NCBI GenBank assembly: GCA_028873535.1 | Contig: JAGWIJ010000027.1 | Location: 1-34,514, forward strand | Direction of reading: 5' to 3' | From: Pseudomonadota bacterium | Lineage (GTDB): Bacteria > Pseudomonadota > Gammaproteobacteria > Burkholderiales > Ferrovaceae | Length of the DNA: 34,514 nt | Shown: positions 1 through 7,308 of the stretch, piece after piece | How the letters are laid out: every line of letters starts with the position of its first letter | Numbering within the stretch: the first letter of the stretch is position 1 | Translations under genes and position numbers: made by a program | The notes under the pieces: generated by a model | What the model was told of the DNA's origin: nothing | What the model saw: the letters and a program-made list of their open reading frames with translations, nothing else | Databases searched by the model: none

Positions 1-1154
1 GGCAGGTGCTCGGCTACCGCCAGCACGCCCCGGCGCAACAGCTTCGGCACCATGCGGTCGTCGGTGAACAGGCTCACGATGGCGTTGGTGCCCAGCCAGA
101 TCGGCAGGGTGGTACGACGATGTTCGCGCGCATAGGCGCGCAGCGCGCCCGGGTCGCCGGCGTCACAACCGGCGGCACACGCCGCCTTCAGTTCGCGCGC
201 CAGCACCTCGACCCCGTACAGCCCGAAATTCCAGCCATGCGCGGTGACCGGATGCATGCCCACCGCGGCATCGCCGATCAAGGCGAAGCGCCGTGCCGCG
301 AAGTCATGCGCGAACACCGCGACCAGCGGATAGTGGTGACGCTTGCCGACCGTGCGCAGATGGCCGAAGGTTTCCGGCGCCTGGGCGCCGACGCGCTCAC
401 AGAAGCGCTCGTCGCTGAGCGCCAAGTATTCCTCGACGCGCTGGCTCGGCACCGTCAGTACCGCCGATGACTGTTGCGGCGTGATCGGCAGCAGTGCCAG
501 CGTGTTGCCGTAGTGGAAGCATTCCCAGGCGGTCGCCTGATTGTCGCCGTCGTGGCTCACGCGCGCCACGATGGCGCTGCGTGCGAAGTCGTACAGCGAT
601 GCGCCGATGCCGGCCAGGCGCCGCGTACCCGAAAAGCGGTTGTCTGCGGCGACCACCAGCGCGCCGCCAAATCGGCGTCCGTCATGCAGCGCAACGGCCG
701 CCTGGCGCTCGCCGAGTTCGAGTGCGGTGACGCGCGCCCCGTATTCGATCCGGATGCCGTCGCGCATCCGCGCAGCCGCGATGGCTGCCGCGCGGATGCG
801 ATGGTTGGGCACCAGCCAGCCCAGCGGTTCGTCGACGCCGGCCGCGGCCGCAAAGTGGAGCAGGCCGGGGCGGCCGCCATCCTGCACGCGCGCCTCGCGC
901 AGTGGCGAGACATCGTCCGCGGCCAGATGCTGCCACAGGCCCAGCGTCTCCATCACGCCACGCGCGCGGTGGGTGAGCGCGATCTCGCGCCCATCCTCGG
1001 CCGGCTGTTCGATGGCGCCGGCGTCCTGCTGTTCGAGCACGATGCTGCGCAGGCCGATATCGGCCAGGGCACATGCCAGGCTCAGGCCGGCCGGACCCGC
1101 GCCGACGATCACCACATCGGCATCGTGTGCCGCCTTCGGGGAAGAGGTATCCAT
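1..1154 (-). CDS. ubiM: FAD-dependent ubiquinone hydroxylase, UbiM type (3' end cut by window edge)
   Basis: A class A flavoprotein monooxygenase that hydroxylates the ring of a ubiquinone precursor at the inner membrane. The N-terminus carries the Rossmann FAD motif VVIVGAGPAGLSLA (residues about 12-25). DGREIALTHRARGVMETLGLW follows, and near the C-terminus the second FAD motif reads ALIGDAAVGMHPVTAHGWN. The MHPVTAHG variant, the ECFHYGNTLALLP stretch and the DGREIALTH block match my memory of the Neisseria UbiM family better than UbiH, UbiF or UbiI. About 384 residues are present and the frame runs open off position 1, so only the last few residues are missing. The ATG at 1154 gives MDTSSPKAAHDADVV, a normal N-terminus. 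An FNR/ANR-like palindrome lies 36 bases upstream. The general family is certain; the UbiM assignment rests on remembered motifs. Confidence 0.85.
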   Translation of the reverse strand, partial: MDTSSPKAAHDADVVIVGAGPAGLSLACALADIGLRSIVLEQQDAGAIEQPAEDGREIALTHRARGVMETLGLWQHLAADDVSPLREARVQDGGRPGLLHFAAAAGVDEPLGWLVPNHRIRAAAIAAARMRDGIRIEYGARVTALELGERQAAVALHDGRRFGGALVVAADNRFSGTRRLAGIGASLYDFARSAIVARVSHDGDNQATAWECFHYGNTLALLPITPQQSSAVLTVPSQRVEEYLALSDERFCERVGAQAPETFGHLRTVGKRHHYPLVAVFAHDFAARRFALIGDAAVGMHPVTAHGWNFGLYGVEVLARELKAACAAGCDAGDPGALRAYAREHRRTTLPIWLGTNAIVSLFTDDRMVPKLLRRGVLAVAEHL

Positions 1155-1189
1155 GGCCGCACAGTGTGGGCGGTCCGCGCGTGGATCGG

Positions 1190-1205
1190 TTTGACCCAGG
1201 TCAAA
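1190..1205. promoter_or_regulatory. FNR/ANR/DNR-type binding site
   Basis: TTTGACC-CA-GGTCAAA is a perfect 7-2-7 palindrome containing TTGAC-N4-GTCAA, a near match to the CRP/FNR-family consensus TTGAT-N4-ATCAA. It lies between the divergent ubiM (start 1154) and the small lipoprotein gene (start 1316). Its centre is about 43 bases from the ubiM start codon, too close for classical class II activation unless the leader is almost absent. Repression of ubiM, or activation of the lipoprotein gene, is the simpler reading. Confidence 0.6.
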
Positions 1206-1315
1206 ACCGCACCACGCGCTGCCGCGGCGCCTGGCGCACGGCAGGTAAAAGCCTTACAGCGGTGAGGCAGCTGGGTTAGATTGGCCGGATGTCGAATTTG
1301 CCGGGAACAGAACGC

Positions 1316-1543
1316 ATGTCCACCCCTTCCAGATCCGCCGCACGGCGCCGGCCGGCTGTGCTGCTGGCGCTCGGGCTGGCCAGCGCAGCCACCCTTGCGC
1401 TTGGCGGCTGCGCCGTGGTCACCGTGGCGGATGCCGCCGTCTCCGTGGCCGCCACGGGCGTCAAGGCCGGCGCCGAAGTCGTCGGCACCGCCGTTGATGT
1501 CGCCGCCAGCGGCGTGCGTGCCGTGGCGGGCAGCGGCAAATAG
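1316..1543 (+). CDS. small Ala/Val-rich outer-membrane lipoprotein
   Basis: Encodes 75 residues: a basic start (RSAARRR), a hydrophobic segment and a lipobox L-G-G-C with the acylated cysteine at residue 32. The mature part is about 44 residues of Ala, Val and Gly repeats (VADAAVSVAATGVKAGAEVVGTAVDV) that could form an amphipathic or glycine-zipper-like helix. I chose ATG 1316 over ATG 1289 because it gives a normal-length signal peptide and has a weak GGGAA about 8 bases upstream. Tiny lipoproteins of this type are common in proteobacteria but I do not know a function. It is divergent from ubiM and convergent with the methyltransferase at 1565. Confidence 0.75.
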   Translation: MSTPSRSAARRRPAVLLALGLASAATLALGGCAVVTVADAAVSVAATGVKAGAEVVGTAVDVAASGVRAVAGSGK

Positions 1544-1564
1544 ACCGCTGAACGCGACCGCGCT

Positions 1565-2491
1565 TCAGCTCCGCGCGGGTTTGCGCGCCGACAGGTAGAC
1601 CATGCGGTCGGTGGTCGGCTGCACGCCTGCCTCGACGGCCGGCCGCACCAGATGTTCGAACAGCGCGGCTTCCTCGGCCGTGCAGCGCTCGCGCAGGATG
1701 GAGCGCAGGTTCGGCGCCCAGGGATGGGGCGTGATCTCCAGGAACAGCGCCCAGTCACGCACTGGCGACGGCGCAACGCGGATGTCGAGTTGCAGGTGCA
1801 GGTCGACAAAGCCCTCGGCCATGGCAAAGCGCAGCAGGTCACGCTCCGAATGGCTGCACATCGGCATGGCCGCGATCGCCGCCAGCGTGTCGGGAAACTG
1901 CGCCGATTTCCAGCGGTGCAACAGGCGCAGGCCCATGTCCTGATCGGCGCCGGGCTGGGTCTCCAGGCGATGGCGCAGCAGATTGGCTTCGAAGGCCTCG
2001 TCCTGGAACACCGGTTCGGCCAACGACAGCACGCCGCCCGGCTTGAGCACGCGCAGGCATTCACGCAGCGCCGCACGCTTGTCCGCCACATAAGCCAGCA
2101 CCGAACGCGCCGTGACCGCATCCACCGATTCCGTCGCCACCGCGCCCAGGTCGACCGCATCGGCCTGCACGAAGCGGCACTGCGCTTCCACGCCCAGCGC
2201 CCGCGCACGTGCGCGCGCCGTCGCCAGCAGGGCCGGGAAGAGCTCGCTCACGATCACGGCCAGGTCCGGGCCGACGCGTTCGATCGCACGCCACGCCAGC
2301 GCGCCTTCGCCGCTGCCAAGGTCGAGCAGGGTCTGCCCAGGTGCCAGCGCTGCGGCATCGAGCACGCGGTCGACGTAGCCGCGTACCGTAGCATGCAGCG
2401 CGGCGGCATAGGCCGGATCGTCGCCATGACGGCCGTGTGCCAGCCATTCCGACCAGAGCTCCTGGTCCGCATTCGGTGATGCACTGCTCAA
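1565..2491 (-). CDS. class I SAM-dependent methyltransferase
   Basis: A Rossmann-fold methyltransferase of unknown substrate. The SAM-binding motif I is LLDLGSGEGALAW, followed by an acidic motif (VIVSELFPA), FVQADAVDLG and a post-motif LRECLRVLKPGGVLSLAEPVF. The open frame extends up to an ATG at 2554, but that region contains the tRNA-Asp promoter (2504-2532). I instead choose TTG 2491, which has GAGG seven bases upstream and gives MSSASPNADQELWSEWLAHG, 308 residues. The C-terminal half (about residues 170-308) has an RDWALFLEITPHPWAPN segment that I do not recognise as a named family. It ends 22 bases from the lipoprotein gene on the other strand. Confidence 0.8.
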   Translation of the reverse strand: MSSASPNADQELWSEWLAHGRHGDDPAYAAALHATVRGYVDRVLDAAALAPGQTLLDLGSGEGALAWRAIERVGPDLAVIVSELFPALLATARARARALGVEAQCRFVQADAVDLGAVATESVDAVTARSVLAYVADKRAALRECLRVLKPGGVLSLAEPVFQDEAFEANLLRHRLETQPGADQDMGLRLLHRWKSAQFPDTLAAIAAMPMCSHSERDLLRFAMAEGFVDLHLQLDIRVAPSPVRDWALFLEITPHPWAPNLRSILRERCTAEEAALFEHLVRPAVEAGVQPTTDRMVYLSARKPARS

Positions 2492-2503
2492 GGTGTCGCC
2501 TCG

Positions 2504-2532
2504 TTGACAGCTTTGGGAGGCCACAATATACT
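2504..2532 (+). promoter_or_regulatory. sigma-70 promoter of tRNA-Asp
   Basis: TTGACA (2504-2509) is a perfect -35 box. It is separated by 17 bases from TATACT (2527-2532), one base off the -10 consensus. Transcription should start near 2539, about 36 bases before the mature tRNA. The promoter also argues against a methyltransferase start at 2554 on the other strand. Confidence 0.88.
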
Positions 2533-2574
2533 CGCAGTCTTTCCTGATCGACACCGGTCAGGAAACGCCAACGC

Positions 2575-2651
2575 GGAGTGGTAGTTCAGTTGGTTAGAAT
2601 ACCGGCCTGTCACGCCGGGGGTCGCGGGTTCGAGTCCCGTCCACTCCGCCA
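2575..2651 (+). tRNA. tRNA-Asp (GTC)
   Basis: A 77-base tRNA with encoded CCA (2649-2651). The acceptor stem GGAGTGG pairs with CCACTCC, the D arm carries AGTTGGTTAGA, the anticodon loop CTGTCAC has anticodon GTC at 2609-2611, and the T arm is GCGGGTTCGAGTCCCGT. It differs from E. coli tRNA-Asp at only a few paired positions, where both sides change together. It has its own promoter and terminator and so forms a single-gene transcription unit. Confidence 0.97.
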
Positions 2652-2661
2652 ATATTCAAGG

Positions 2662-2688
2662 AAAACGGGCCTTCGCGGCCCGTTTTTT
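2662..2688 (+). terminator. intrinsic terminator of tRNA-Asp
   Basis: AAAACGGGCC (2662-2671) pairs with GGCCCGTTTT (2677-2686) around the loop TTCGC, followed by further T residues. This is a strong GC stem with a T tract, 11 bases after the tRNA CCA end. The A tract on the left could let it also act on the minus strand. Confidence 0.9.
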
Positions 2689-2755
2689 CTGTCTACCCCC
2701 CTTTGCATCTTCCTCGATTGGCCGCCGCGTCAGACCGCGACAAGCAGGGCCAGGC

Positions 2756-3207
2756 TCATCCATTCACGCGGCGCTCGACCTCTTCGACGCTCGCCAGGAC
2801 GGCATCAAGCTGGGGCACGTCACCGAAGATCATGCCCGTCATTGCCGCGTAGTCAGCACGCAGCGCGTCGTGCATCGGCTGCGCGGGCATGAGCGTGAAG
2901 GTCCCGCCTTCACGGCAGAGCGGATGTAGTGATCGGCGGGTGCTGCCGCCGGATACCAGAGCAGCAGGGTCTGGCCGTCCGCATCGTCAGGGTCTTGCTC
3001 CAGCCGCATGCGGCCACCGCCTATTGCGGCAGCGTGCTGCGCGAGGCGGGTTGCAAGCGGCCCGTTGATGTAGGCCTTGCAGGTCTCGCGGGTCGCATCG
3101 AGCCGGAGGCGTCTTTGCTTGCCGCTCAGGGCATCAAGCGCCGCAGTCTCGACGTTCTGGACTGCGGTACCAAGCCGCGCAGCAGCTTCGGCGAAGAGCG
3201 CGTAGCG
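2756..3207 (-). pseudogene. remnant of an AbiEii/AbiGii-type toxin gene
   Basis: Translating the minus strand gives three blocks that follow the AbiEii toxin family in order. The first is an N-terminal piece (RYALFAEAAARLGTAVQNVE) at about 3148-3207. It runs straight into a middle piece (SGKQRRLRLDATRETCKAYINGP, then DPDDADGQTLLLWYP and YIRSAVKAG) down to about 2907. After a frame change comes the C-terminal piece (TFTLMPAQPMHDALRADYAAM, then MIFGDVPQLDAVLASVEEVERRVNG) ending at TGA 2756-2758. The nucleotidyltransferase core (GG-S and D-D motifs) that normally lies between the first two blocks is missing, as is the long stretch between the second and third. There is no plausible start codon and the first block abuts the soxB stop. 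The product cannot be active. No partner antitoxin (AbiEi) remains. The family call is from remembered sequence patterns. Confidence 0.72.
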
Positions 3208-3217
3208 CCGCCGGCGG

Positions 3218-4951
3218 CTAGCCCTGCTGCAACCAGCCCGGGTTGCCATCGACGCCCAGCAGCCGCGGCTGCTCAGGCACCACTGCCGGAATGGTCTTGC
3301 GGGCCTTGAGCCAGGCCTCCACCACGTCCCACACCGGCGGGCTGTCACCGTGCGCGACGTCCTCGGACACCGATGCCCAGCCGGCCACCTTGTAGCTGCG
3401 GTCGGCTTCGAGCGGCTTGCCGCCAAGCCGCATGTCGCTGATGCGCTGGCCGCTGGCCGCGTTGGGCGAACAGGTGTAGCTGAGTCCGCCCACGCGCACC
3501 ATGTCGCCTCCCTGCTGGTAGTAGGGGTCGCTGTTGAACAGGTTGTCGCAGACATCTTCCAGCACGGCCTTGATGGCGGTGCCGGTCATGTTGTTGAGCG
3601 TGGTACGCGGATAGCTGATGGCGGTCTGGTCCATCAGATGCTCACGCGTGATCGTCTCGCCCGGCAGCAGCGAGGTGCCCCAGCGGAAACCCGGCGAGAA
3701 GGCGATCTCGGCGCCGCGCACCTGCATCAGCGCGTCGAGGATCAGCTGGTCGAAGCTGCCGTTGAAGTTGCCACGCCGGTACAGCAGGCCTTCGCTGAGC
3801 GCCAGCGGTTCGCCCAGTCTGGCGGCGTAGGGTGCGCGCACCTTGTCGATCAGCGCCTGCATTGCCGGATCGGCGGGCAGCAGGTCGGCAAAGACCGGCA
3901 GCAGGCGGTACTGGATGTCGTGCACGCGGCCGCTCTTGAGCTCGAAATCGATCACGCCCAGGAACTTGCCGTTGCTGCCGGCATTGCTCACCAGCGTGCG
4001 TCCCCCTGCGTTGGCGACGTAGACCGGGCGCGCGACGCCGTCGTGGGTGTGGCCGCCGAGGATGGCGTCGAGCCCGTGCACGCGCGCGGCGAGCTTGAGG
4101 TCGACGTCCATGCCATTGTGGGACAGCAGCACGACCACCTGCGCGCCGGCCTTGCGTGCGGCGTCCACGCAATCCTGCACGCCGGACTCCAGGATGCCGA
4201 AGGTCCAGTCTGGCACCATCCAGCGCGGATTCGCGATCGGCGTGTACGGGAAGGCCTGGCCGATGATCGCGACCGGCACGCCACGGATTTCACGCATCAC
4301 CCAGGGCTTGAACACCGCATCGCCGAAGTCCGCCGTGCGCACATTCTGGGCGACGAACTCGATCCTGCCGTCCAGTTCCTTGTCGACGATCTGGCGCACG
4401 CGTTCCGCACCCAGCGTGAACTCCCAGTGGCCGGTCATGATGTCGACCCCGAGTTGCCGGCAGGCGGCAATCATGTCGCGACCTTCGGTCCACAGCGCGG
4501 TGGCCGAGCCCTGCCAGGTATCGCCGCCATCGAGCAGCAGGGCGCCGGGGCGTGCCGCGCGCACGCGCTGGACCAGCGTCGCGAGGTGGGCGAAGCCGCC
4601 GACCTTGCCGAAGCGTTTCGCAGATTCGACGTAGTCCAGGCAAGCCAGGGCATAGGCGGCCGGCGATCCGCGCGCGATGCGGGATTCGCGCAGCAGCGCT
4701 TCGCCCACCAGGTGCGGCACCTTGCCGCTCTGGGCGCCCACGCCGATGTTGACGCTGGGTTCGCGGAACCAGATCGGCAGCAGCTGCGCATGGCAGTCGG
4801 TGAAATGCATCAGCGAGACGCTGCCGGGCGCTGCCGCACCCAGGTCATAGAGCACTTCGCCCGGGTCCTTGTCGCTGGCCAGGGCGCGGCCGAGCGGAAG
4901 CGTGCCACCGGCAGCAATGGCCAGAGTGGCCAGGAAATCGCGACGGTCCAT
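3218..4951 (-). CDS. soxB: SoxB thiosulfohydrolase
   Basis: Periplasmic dimanganese hydrolase of the Sox pathway that releases sulfate from the SoxY-bound thiosulfonate. The 577 residues start with a Tat signal (DRRDFLATLAIAAGG). A 5'-nucleotidase-type metallophosphoesterase domain follows, with MHFTDCHAQLLP, LLDGGDTWQGSATALWTEG, GHWEFTLG, LLSHNGMDVD and GGHTHDGVARP as metal ligands. The C-terminal 5'-nucleotidase domain contains RRGNFNGSFDQLILDALM and SFSPGFRWG-like IAFSPGFRWG. The length is normal for SoxB. AGGAG precedes the ATG at 4951, and only 8 bases separate it from soxX, so it is the last gene of the sox operon. I see no clear terminator behind it; an AbiEii remnant begins within about 10 bases. 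Confidence 0.97.
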   Translation of the reverse strand: MDRRDFLATLAIAAGGTLPLGRALASDKDPGEVLYDLGAAAPGSVSLMHFTDCHAQLLPIWFREPSVNIGVGAQSGKVPHLVGEALLRESRIARGSPAAYALACLDYVESAKRFGKVGGFAHLATLVQRVRAARPGALLLDGGDTWQGSATALWTEGRDMIAACRQLGVDIMTGHWEFTLGAERVRQIVDKELDGRIEFVAQNVRTADFGDAVFKPWVMREIRGVPVAIIGQAFPYTPIANPRWMVPDWTFGILESGVQDCVDAARKAGAQVVVLLSHNGMDVDLKLAARVHGLDAILGGHTHDGVARPVYVANAGGRTLVSNAGSNGKFLGVIDFELKSGRVHDIQYRLLPVFADLLPADPAMQALIDKVRAPYAARLGEPLALSEGLLYRRGNFNGSFDQLILDALMQVRGAEIAFSPGFRWGTSLLPGETITREHLMDQTAISYPRTTLNNMTGTAIKAVLEDVCDNLFNSDPYYQQGGDMVRVGGLSYTCSPNAASGQRISDMRLGGKPLEADRSYKVAGWASVSEDVAHGDSPPVWDVVEAWLKARKTIPAVVPEQPRLLGVDGNPGWLQQG

Positions 4952-4959
4952 GATGGCTC

Positions 4960-5589
4960 CTACTGGTTGACCGGTGAGGCGGGGTCGAGCAGCAGGGCCA
5001 TCACGTCACGCAGCTGCTGTTCGGTCAGGATGCGCTGGTGGCCGAAGCGCGGCATCATCGAGCACACGTTGATCGCCTGGGTGTTGTAGATGCGCGTCCA
5101 GGTGTACTTCAGGATTTCCGGACTGGTGCCGCGCAGGCGTCCGTATCCGGTCAGACTGGGTCCCAGCGTGCCGTAGGCGGCTTCCTTGGGGTTGAGCTGA
5201 TGGCAGGCGTAGCAGTTGCCGCCGTTCGGCTCCTTGGGGTCGTCGCTGAACTGCAGGCCGCGGCCGTTCTGGGCGATCTTCTCGCCTTCGCGCCAGTCGC
5301 CCAGGTACTTGCCATCAGCGGGATAGACGACCTGCGCGGCCTGTTCGGCCTGCACGCGTTCGGCTTCGGCAGCAGGGACTTCGCTGCGCGGCCGCGAACA
5401 GAGCTTCTGCACGGCGTCCTGCTGCAGGATGCTGGCGACGGTGACACCGCCTTTGTCCTGGAAGGAGCTTTGCAGCATGGTGCGGAACGCTGCGTCGTCG
5501 GGCAGTGCGCCGGCGGCCGGGCAGGTGTTGGCCGCCGCCAGCAGCAGGGCGGGCAGCAGCGCGCGGATGATCATGGACATGCGTGACAT
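4960..5589 (-). CDS. soxX: SoxX, monohaem cytochrome c subunit of SoxAX
   Basis: Small subunit of the SoxAX cytochrome that couples thiosulfate to the SoxY cysteine. It has 209 residues with a Sec signal peptide ending near TCPAAG, one haem motif CYACH (NGGNCYACHQLNPKEAAYGTLGPSLTGYG) and a downstream MMPRFG providing the axial methionine. The insert of about 50 residues before the haem motif (CSRPRSEVPAAEAERVQ) is seen in longer SoxX forms. A strong AGGAGG precedes ATG 5589. It sits between soxA (21-base gap) and soxB (8-base gap). Confidence 0.95.
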   Translation of the reverse strand: MSRMSMIIRALLPALLLAAANTCPAAGALPDDAAFRTMLQSSFQDKGGVTVASILQQDAVQKLCSRPRSEVPAAEAERVQAEQAAQVVYPADGKYLGDWREGEKIAQNGRGLQFSDDPKEPNGGNCYACHQLNPKEAAYGTLGPSLTGYGRLRGTSPEILKYTWTRIYNTQAINVCSMMPRFGHQRILTEQQLRDVMALLLDPASPVNQ

Positions 5590-5610
5590 GGGGGAGCCTC
5601 CTGGCGGGAT

Positions 5611-6438
5611 TCAGCGCTTGAGCGAGGGCGCATCGACGATGCCGCCCTGCGCCTGATGGGCCATGTACATGGACAGTGCGGTCACCAGTTCCGACCCGAA
5701 GCCGACTTCCGGCATGCGCTGCTGGCGCAGACAGTCGTTCATGCGGTTCTGCATGGTGCGCACCTCGCCCTGCGAAATGCGATAGGCGGGCCAGGTGGTC
5801 CAGGCGCGCCTGGCATCCTTGGGATCGGTCAGGTTGGGCACCGCCTGCAGCCGCACGCGTTGCTTGTCACCGGAGTGGCAGGTGGCGCACGAGAAGTCGT
5901 GGCGGCCGGCGCGGTAATAGAACATGCGCTCACCGAGCGCGAGCATGCGCTGCTCCTCGGGATGGCTGGCCGGCACGTCGACCGGCATGCCGCGCGACTG
6001 CCCGGCGATCCAGGCCGCCAGTGCCTCCAGGCGCGAGCGCTTGCCGCCGTCGCCGAAGTGGTTCTCCTCGGCGGCCTCCCGGCTCATGCCCTGCTGGGTC
6101 ATCATGCACCAGACCAGGCGCTGCTCCAGGTCCATGACCTGCCGAGCGTCGGCGAACCAGCGTGGCAGGCGCGCAAAACTGCCGGCGACCACGCCCGGCC
6201 CCATGCCGAGGTCGCATTGCTCCAGCGACACGTGCTTCGGCCCATCGGCCTCGTGCCAGGCGGCCTCGCCGCGTGTCTCCCAGAGTTCCGCCGGATTGTC
6301 GTCGGCCATCTGCTGGCGGAAGCGCGCGATCTCGTCGAGCGCATCTTCCGCGCGGGTGGTGCCCGTGGCCAGGCCGATCAGGGCGGCCAGCCCGATCGCG
6401 ATCAGCCGGCGCACGCTAGTGCTGTTTCTTGTGCTCAT
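5611..6438 (-). CDS. soxA: SoxA, catalytic cytochrome c subunit of SoxAX
   Basis: L-cysteine S-thiosulfotransferase subunit acting in the periplasm. It has 275 residues with a Sec signal peptide. The only haem motif is CATCH (DFSCATCHSGDKQRV). The catalytic cysteine, which becomes a haem-ligating persulfide, is in MNDCLRQQRMPE. The N-terminal half keeps two isolated cysteines (EQCDLG and LVWCMM) where dihaem SoxA proteins have their other haem. This is therefore the monohaem type, in which those cysteines form a disulfide in known structures. AGGAGAA lies before ATG 6438. It is followed by soxX as usual. Confidence 0.96.
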   Translation of the reverse strand: MSTRNSTSVRRLIAIGLAALIGLATGTTRAEDALDEIARFRQQMADDNPAELWETRGEAAWHEADGPKHVSLEQCDLGMGPGVVAGSFARLPRWFADARQVMDLEQRLVWCMMTQQGMSREAAEENHFGDGGKRSRLEALAAWIAGQSRGMPVDVPASHPEEQRMLALGERMFYYRAGRHDFSCATCHSGDKQRVRLQAVPNLTDPKDARRAWTTWPAYRISQGEVRTMQNRMNDCLRQQRMPEVGFGSELVTALSMYMAHQAQGGIVDAPSLKR

Positions 6439-6462
6439 GGAATGCTTCTCCTCGCTCAGGCT

Positions 6463-6969
6463 TCAAGGCCGGATGTAGGCGAATCCCTCGCGCGCCTGCA
6501 GGCGCGCGATCTCGGCAACGCCGGCGGGCACCACTTGCGCCTCCGGCACCAGGCGCGCCGGGTCGATGCCGCGCGCGTGCAGCGTGTTGTTGCAGGCGCG
6601 GAACTCCACGCCCTGGCGTGCCAGGTCCTCGATGGTGACGTCGAAGGGATTGCCGTGGGCGTCGTGCGCGCCGCTCAGCATGAAATCGATGCCGCCGCCC
6701 AGACCGACCACCACGATGTGCACCGTGGGGTCGGCCGCCAGATGGTTGCGGATGTTGCCGAGTGCGCGCGCGGCCTGGTCGATGCCTTCGCTGAGGTGGT
6801 ACACCACCGCGACACGCCCTTCCGCAGCGTGCGTGGCGGTGCGTGCTGCGCCTTGCGCGCGCGCCGACGCACTGTCGGCTGCGCCGCAGGGGCCCGCGAG
6901 CAGCGTGGCTGCGCACAAGGCCGCAGCCAGGCTCGCCAACGCCATCGACCGGCCGATGCGCGGTTTCAC
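6463..6969 (-). CDS. exported DsrE-family protein inside the sox operon
   Basis: A 168-residue DsrE/DsrF-like protein with a signal peptide (KPRIGRSMALASLAAALCAATLLAGPCGAAD), so it should act in the periplasm. The DsrE fold is visible as VAVVYHLSEG, a helix (QAARALGNIRNHLA), VHIVVVGLGGGIDFML, and EFRACNNTLHARGI. The cysteine in that last segment is at the usual DsrE active position. I choose GTG 6969 because it overlaps the soxZ stop codon as GTGA, a coupled arrangement; a longer reading would run back through soxZ. DsrE-like proteins carry or sense sulfane sulfur, and a gene here is common in beta-type sox operons, but its exact role is not established. Confidence 0.88.
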   Translation of the reverse strand: MKPRIGRSMALASLAAALCAATLLAGPCGAADSASARAQGAARTATHAAEGRVAVVYHLSEGIDQAARALGNIRNHLAADPTVHIVVVGLGGGIDFMLSGAHDAHGNPFDVTIEDLARQGVEFRACNNTLHARGIDPARLVPEAQVVPAGVAEIARLQAREGFAYIRP

Positions 6970-7277
6970 GCGACGGTCGCTGCGTCGGTTCGGGTTTCCC
7001 CATGGGTGTCGACCCAGGTCACCTCCACCTTGTCGCCTTTCGTACCGCCGCTCAGCAGCAGCTGCATGAAGGGATTCTTGCTCACCGCCGGGCCCCATTC
7101 GGCCATGACGACCGGCTTGCCGTTGAGACTCACGGTGACGGTCCGGATGAACCAGGCCGGGATCGGCTTGCCGTCGGCGCCTTTGCGCTGGCCGGTTTCC
7201 ATCTCGTGGCTCATCAGGATCTTGACAGTGGTCTTGTCACCCGCGCTGGTGGCGCGGATCCGCATCGGATCAGGCAT
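6966..7277 (-). CDS. soxZ: SoxZ, sulfur carrier complex subunit
   Basis: Partner of SoxY in the SoxYZ carrier. It has 103 residues, begins MPDPMRIRATSAGDKTTVKILMSH and forms an immunoglobulin-like fold. ATG 7277 is preceded by GAGGAG seven to eight bases upstream. The frame is open further upstream but a longer start would overlap the soxY end without a ribosome site. There is no signal peptide; SoxZ is known to be exported in complex with the Tat-targeted SoxY. The stop TGA overlaps the GTG start of the dsrE-like gene by four bases. Confidence 0.96.
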   Translation of the reverse strand: MPDPMRIRATSAGDKTTVKILMSHEMETGQRKGADGKPIPAWFIRTVTVSLNGKPVVMAEWGPAVSKNPFMQLLLSGGTKGDKVEVTWVDTHGETRTDAATVA

Positions 7278-7308
7278 GTTGTGCTCCTCGTTCGCAGGTT
7301 CGACGGCC

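Noticed and set aside
2578-2892. 104-codon open frame running through the tRNA gene
   Set aside because: Its first part is the tRNA-Asp and its terminator; no ribosome site or domain.
3350-5089. Long open frame of 579 codons opposite soxB
   Set aside because: Its sequence is rich in Ala, Arg, His, Gly and Val without any family pattern, and it mirrors the soxB codons. Such antisense frames are expected in GC-rich DNA.
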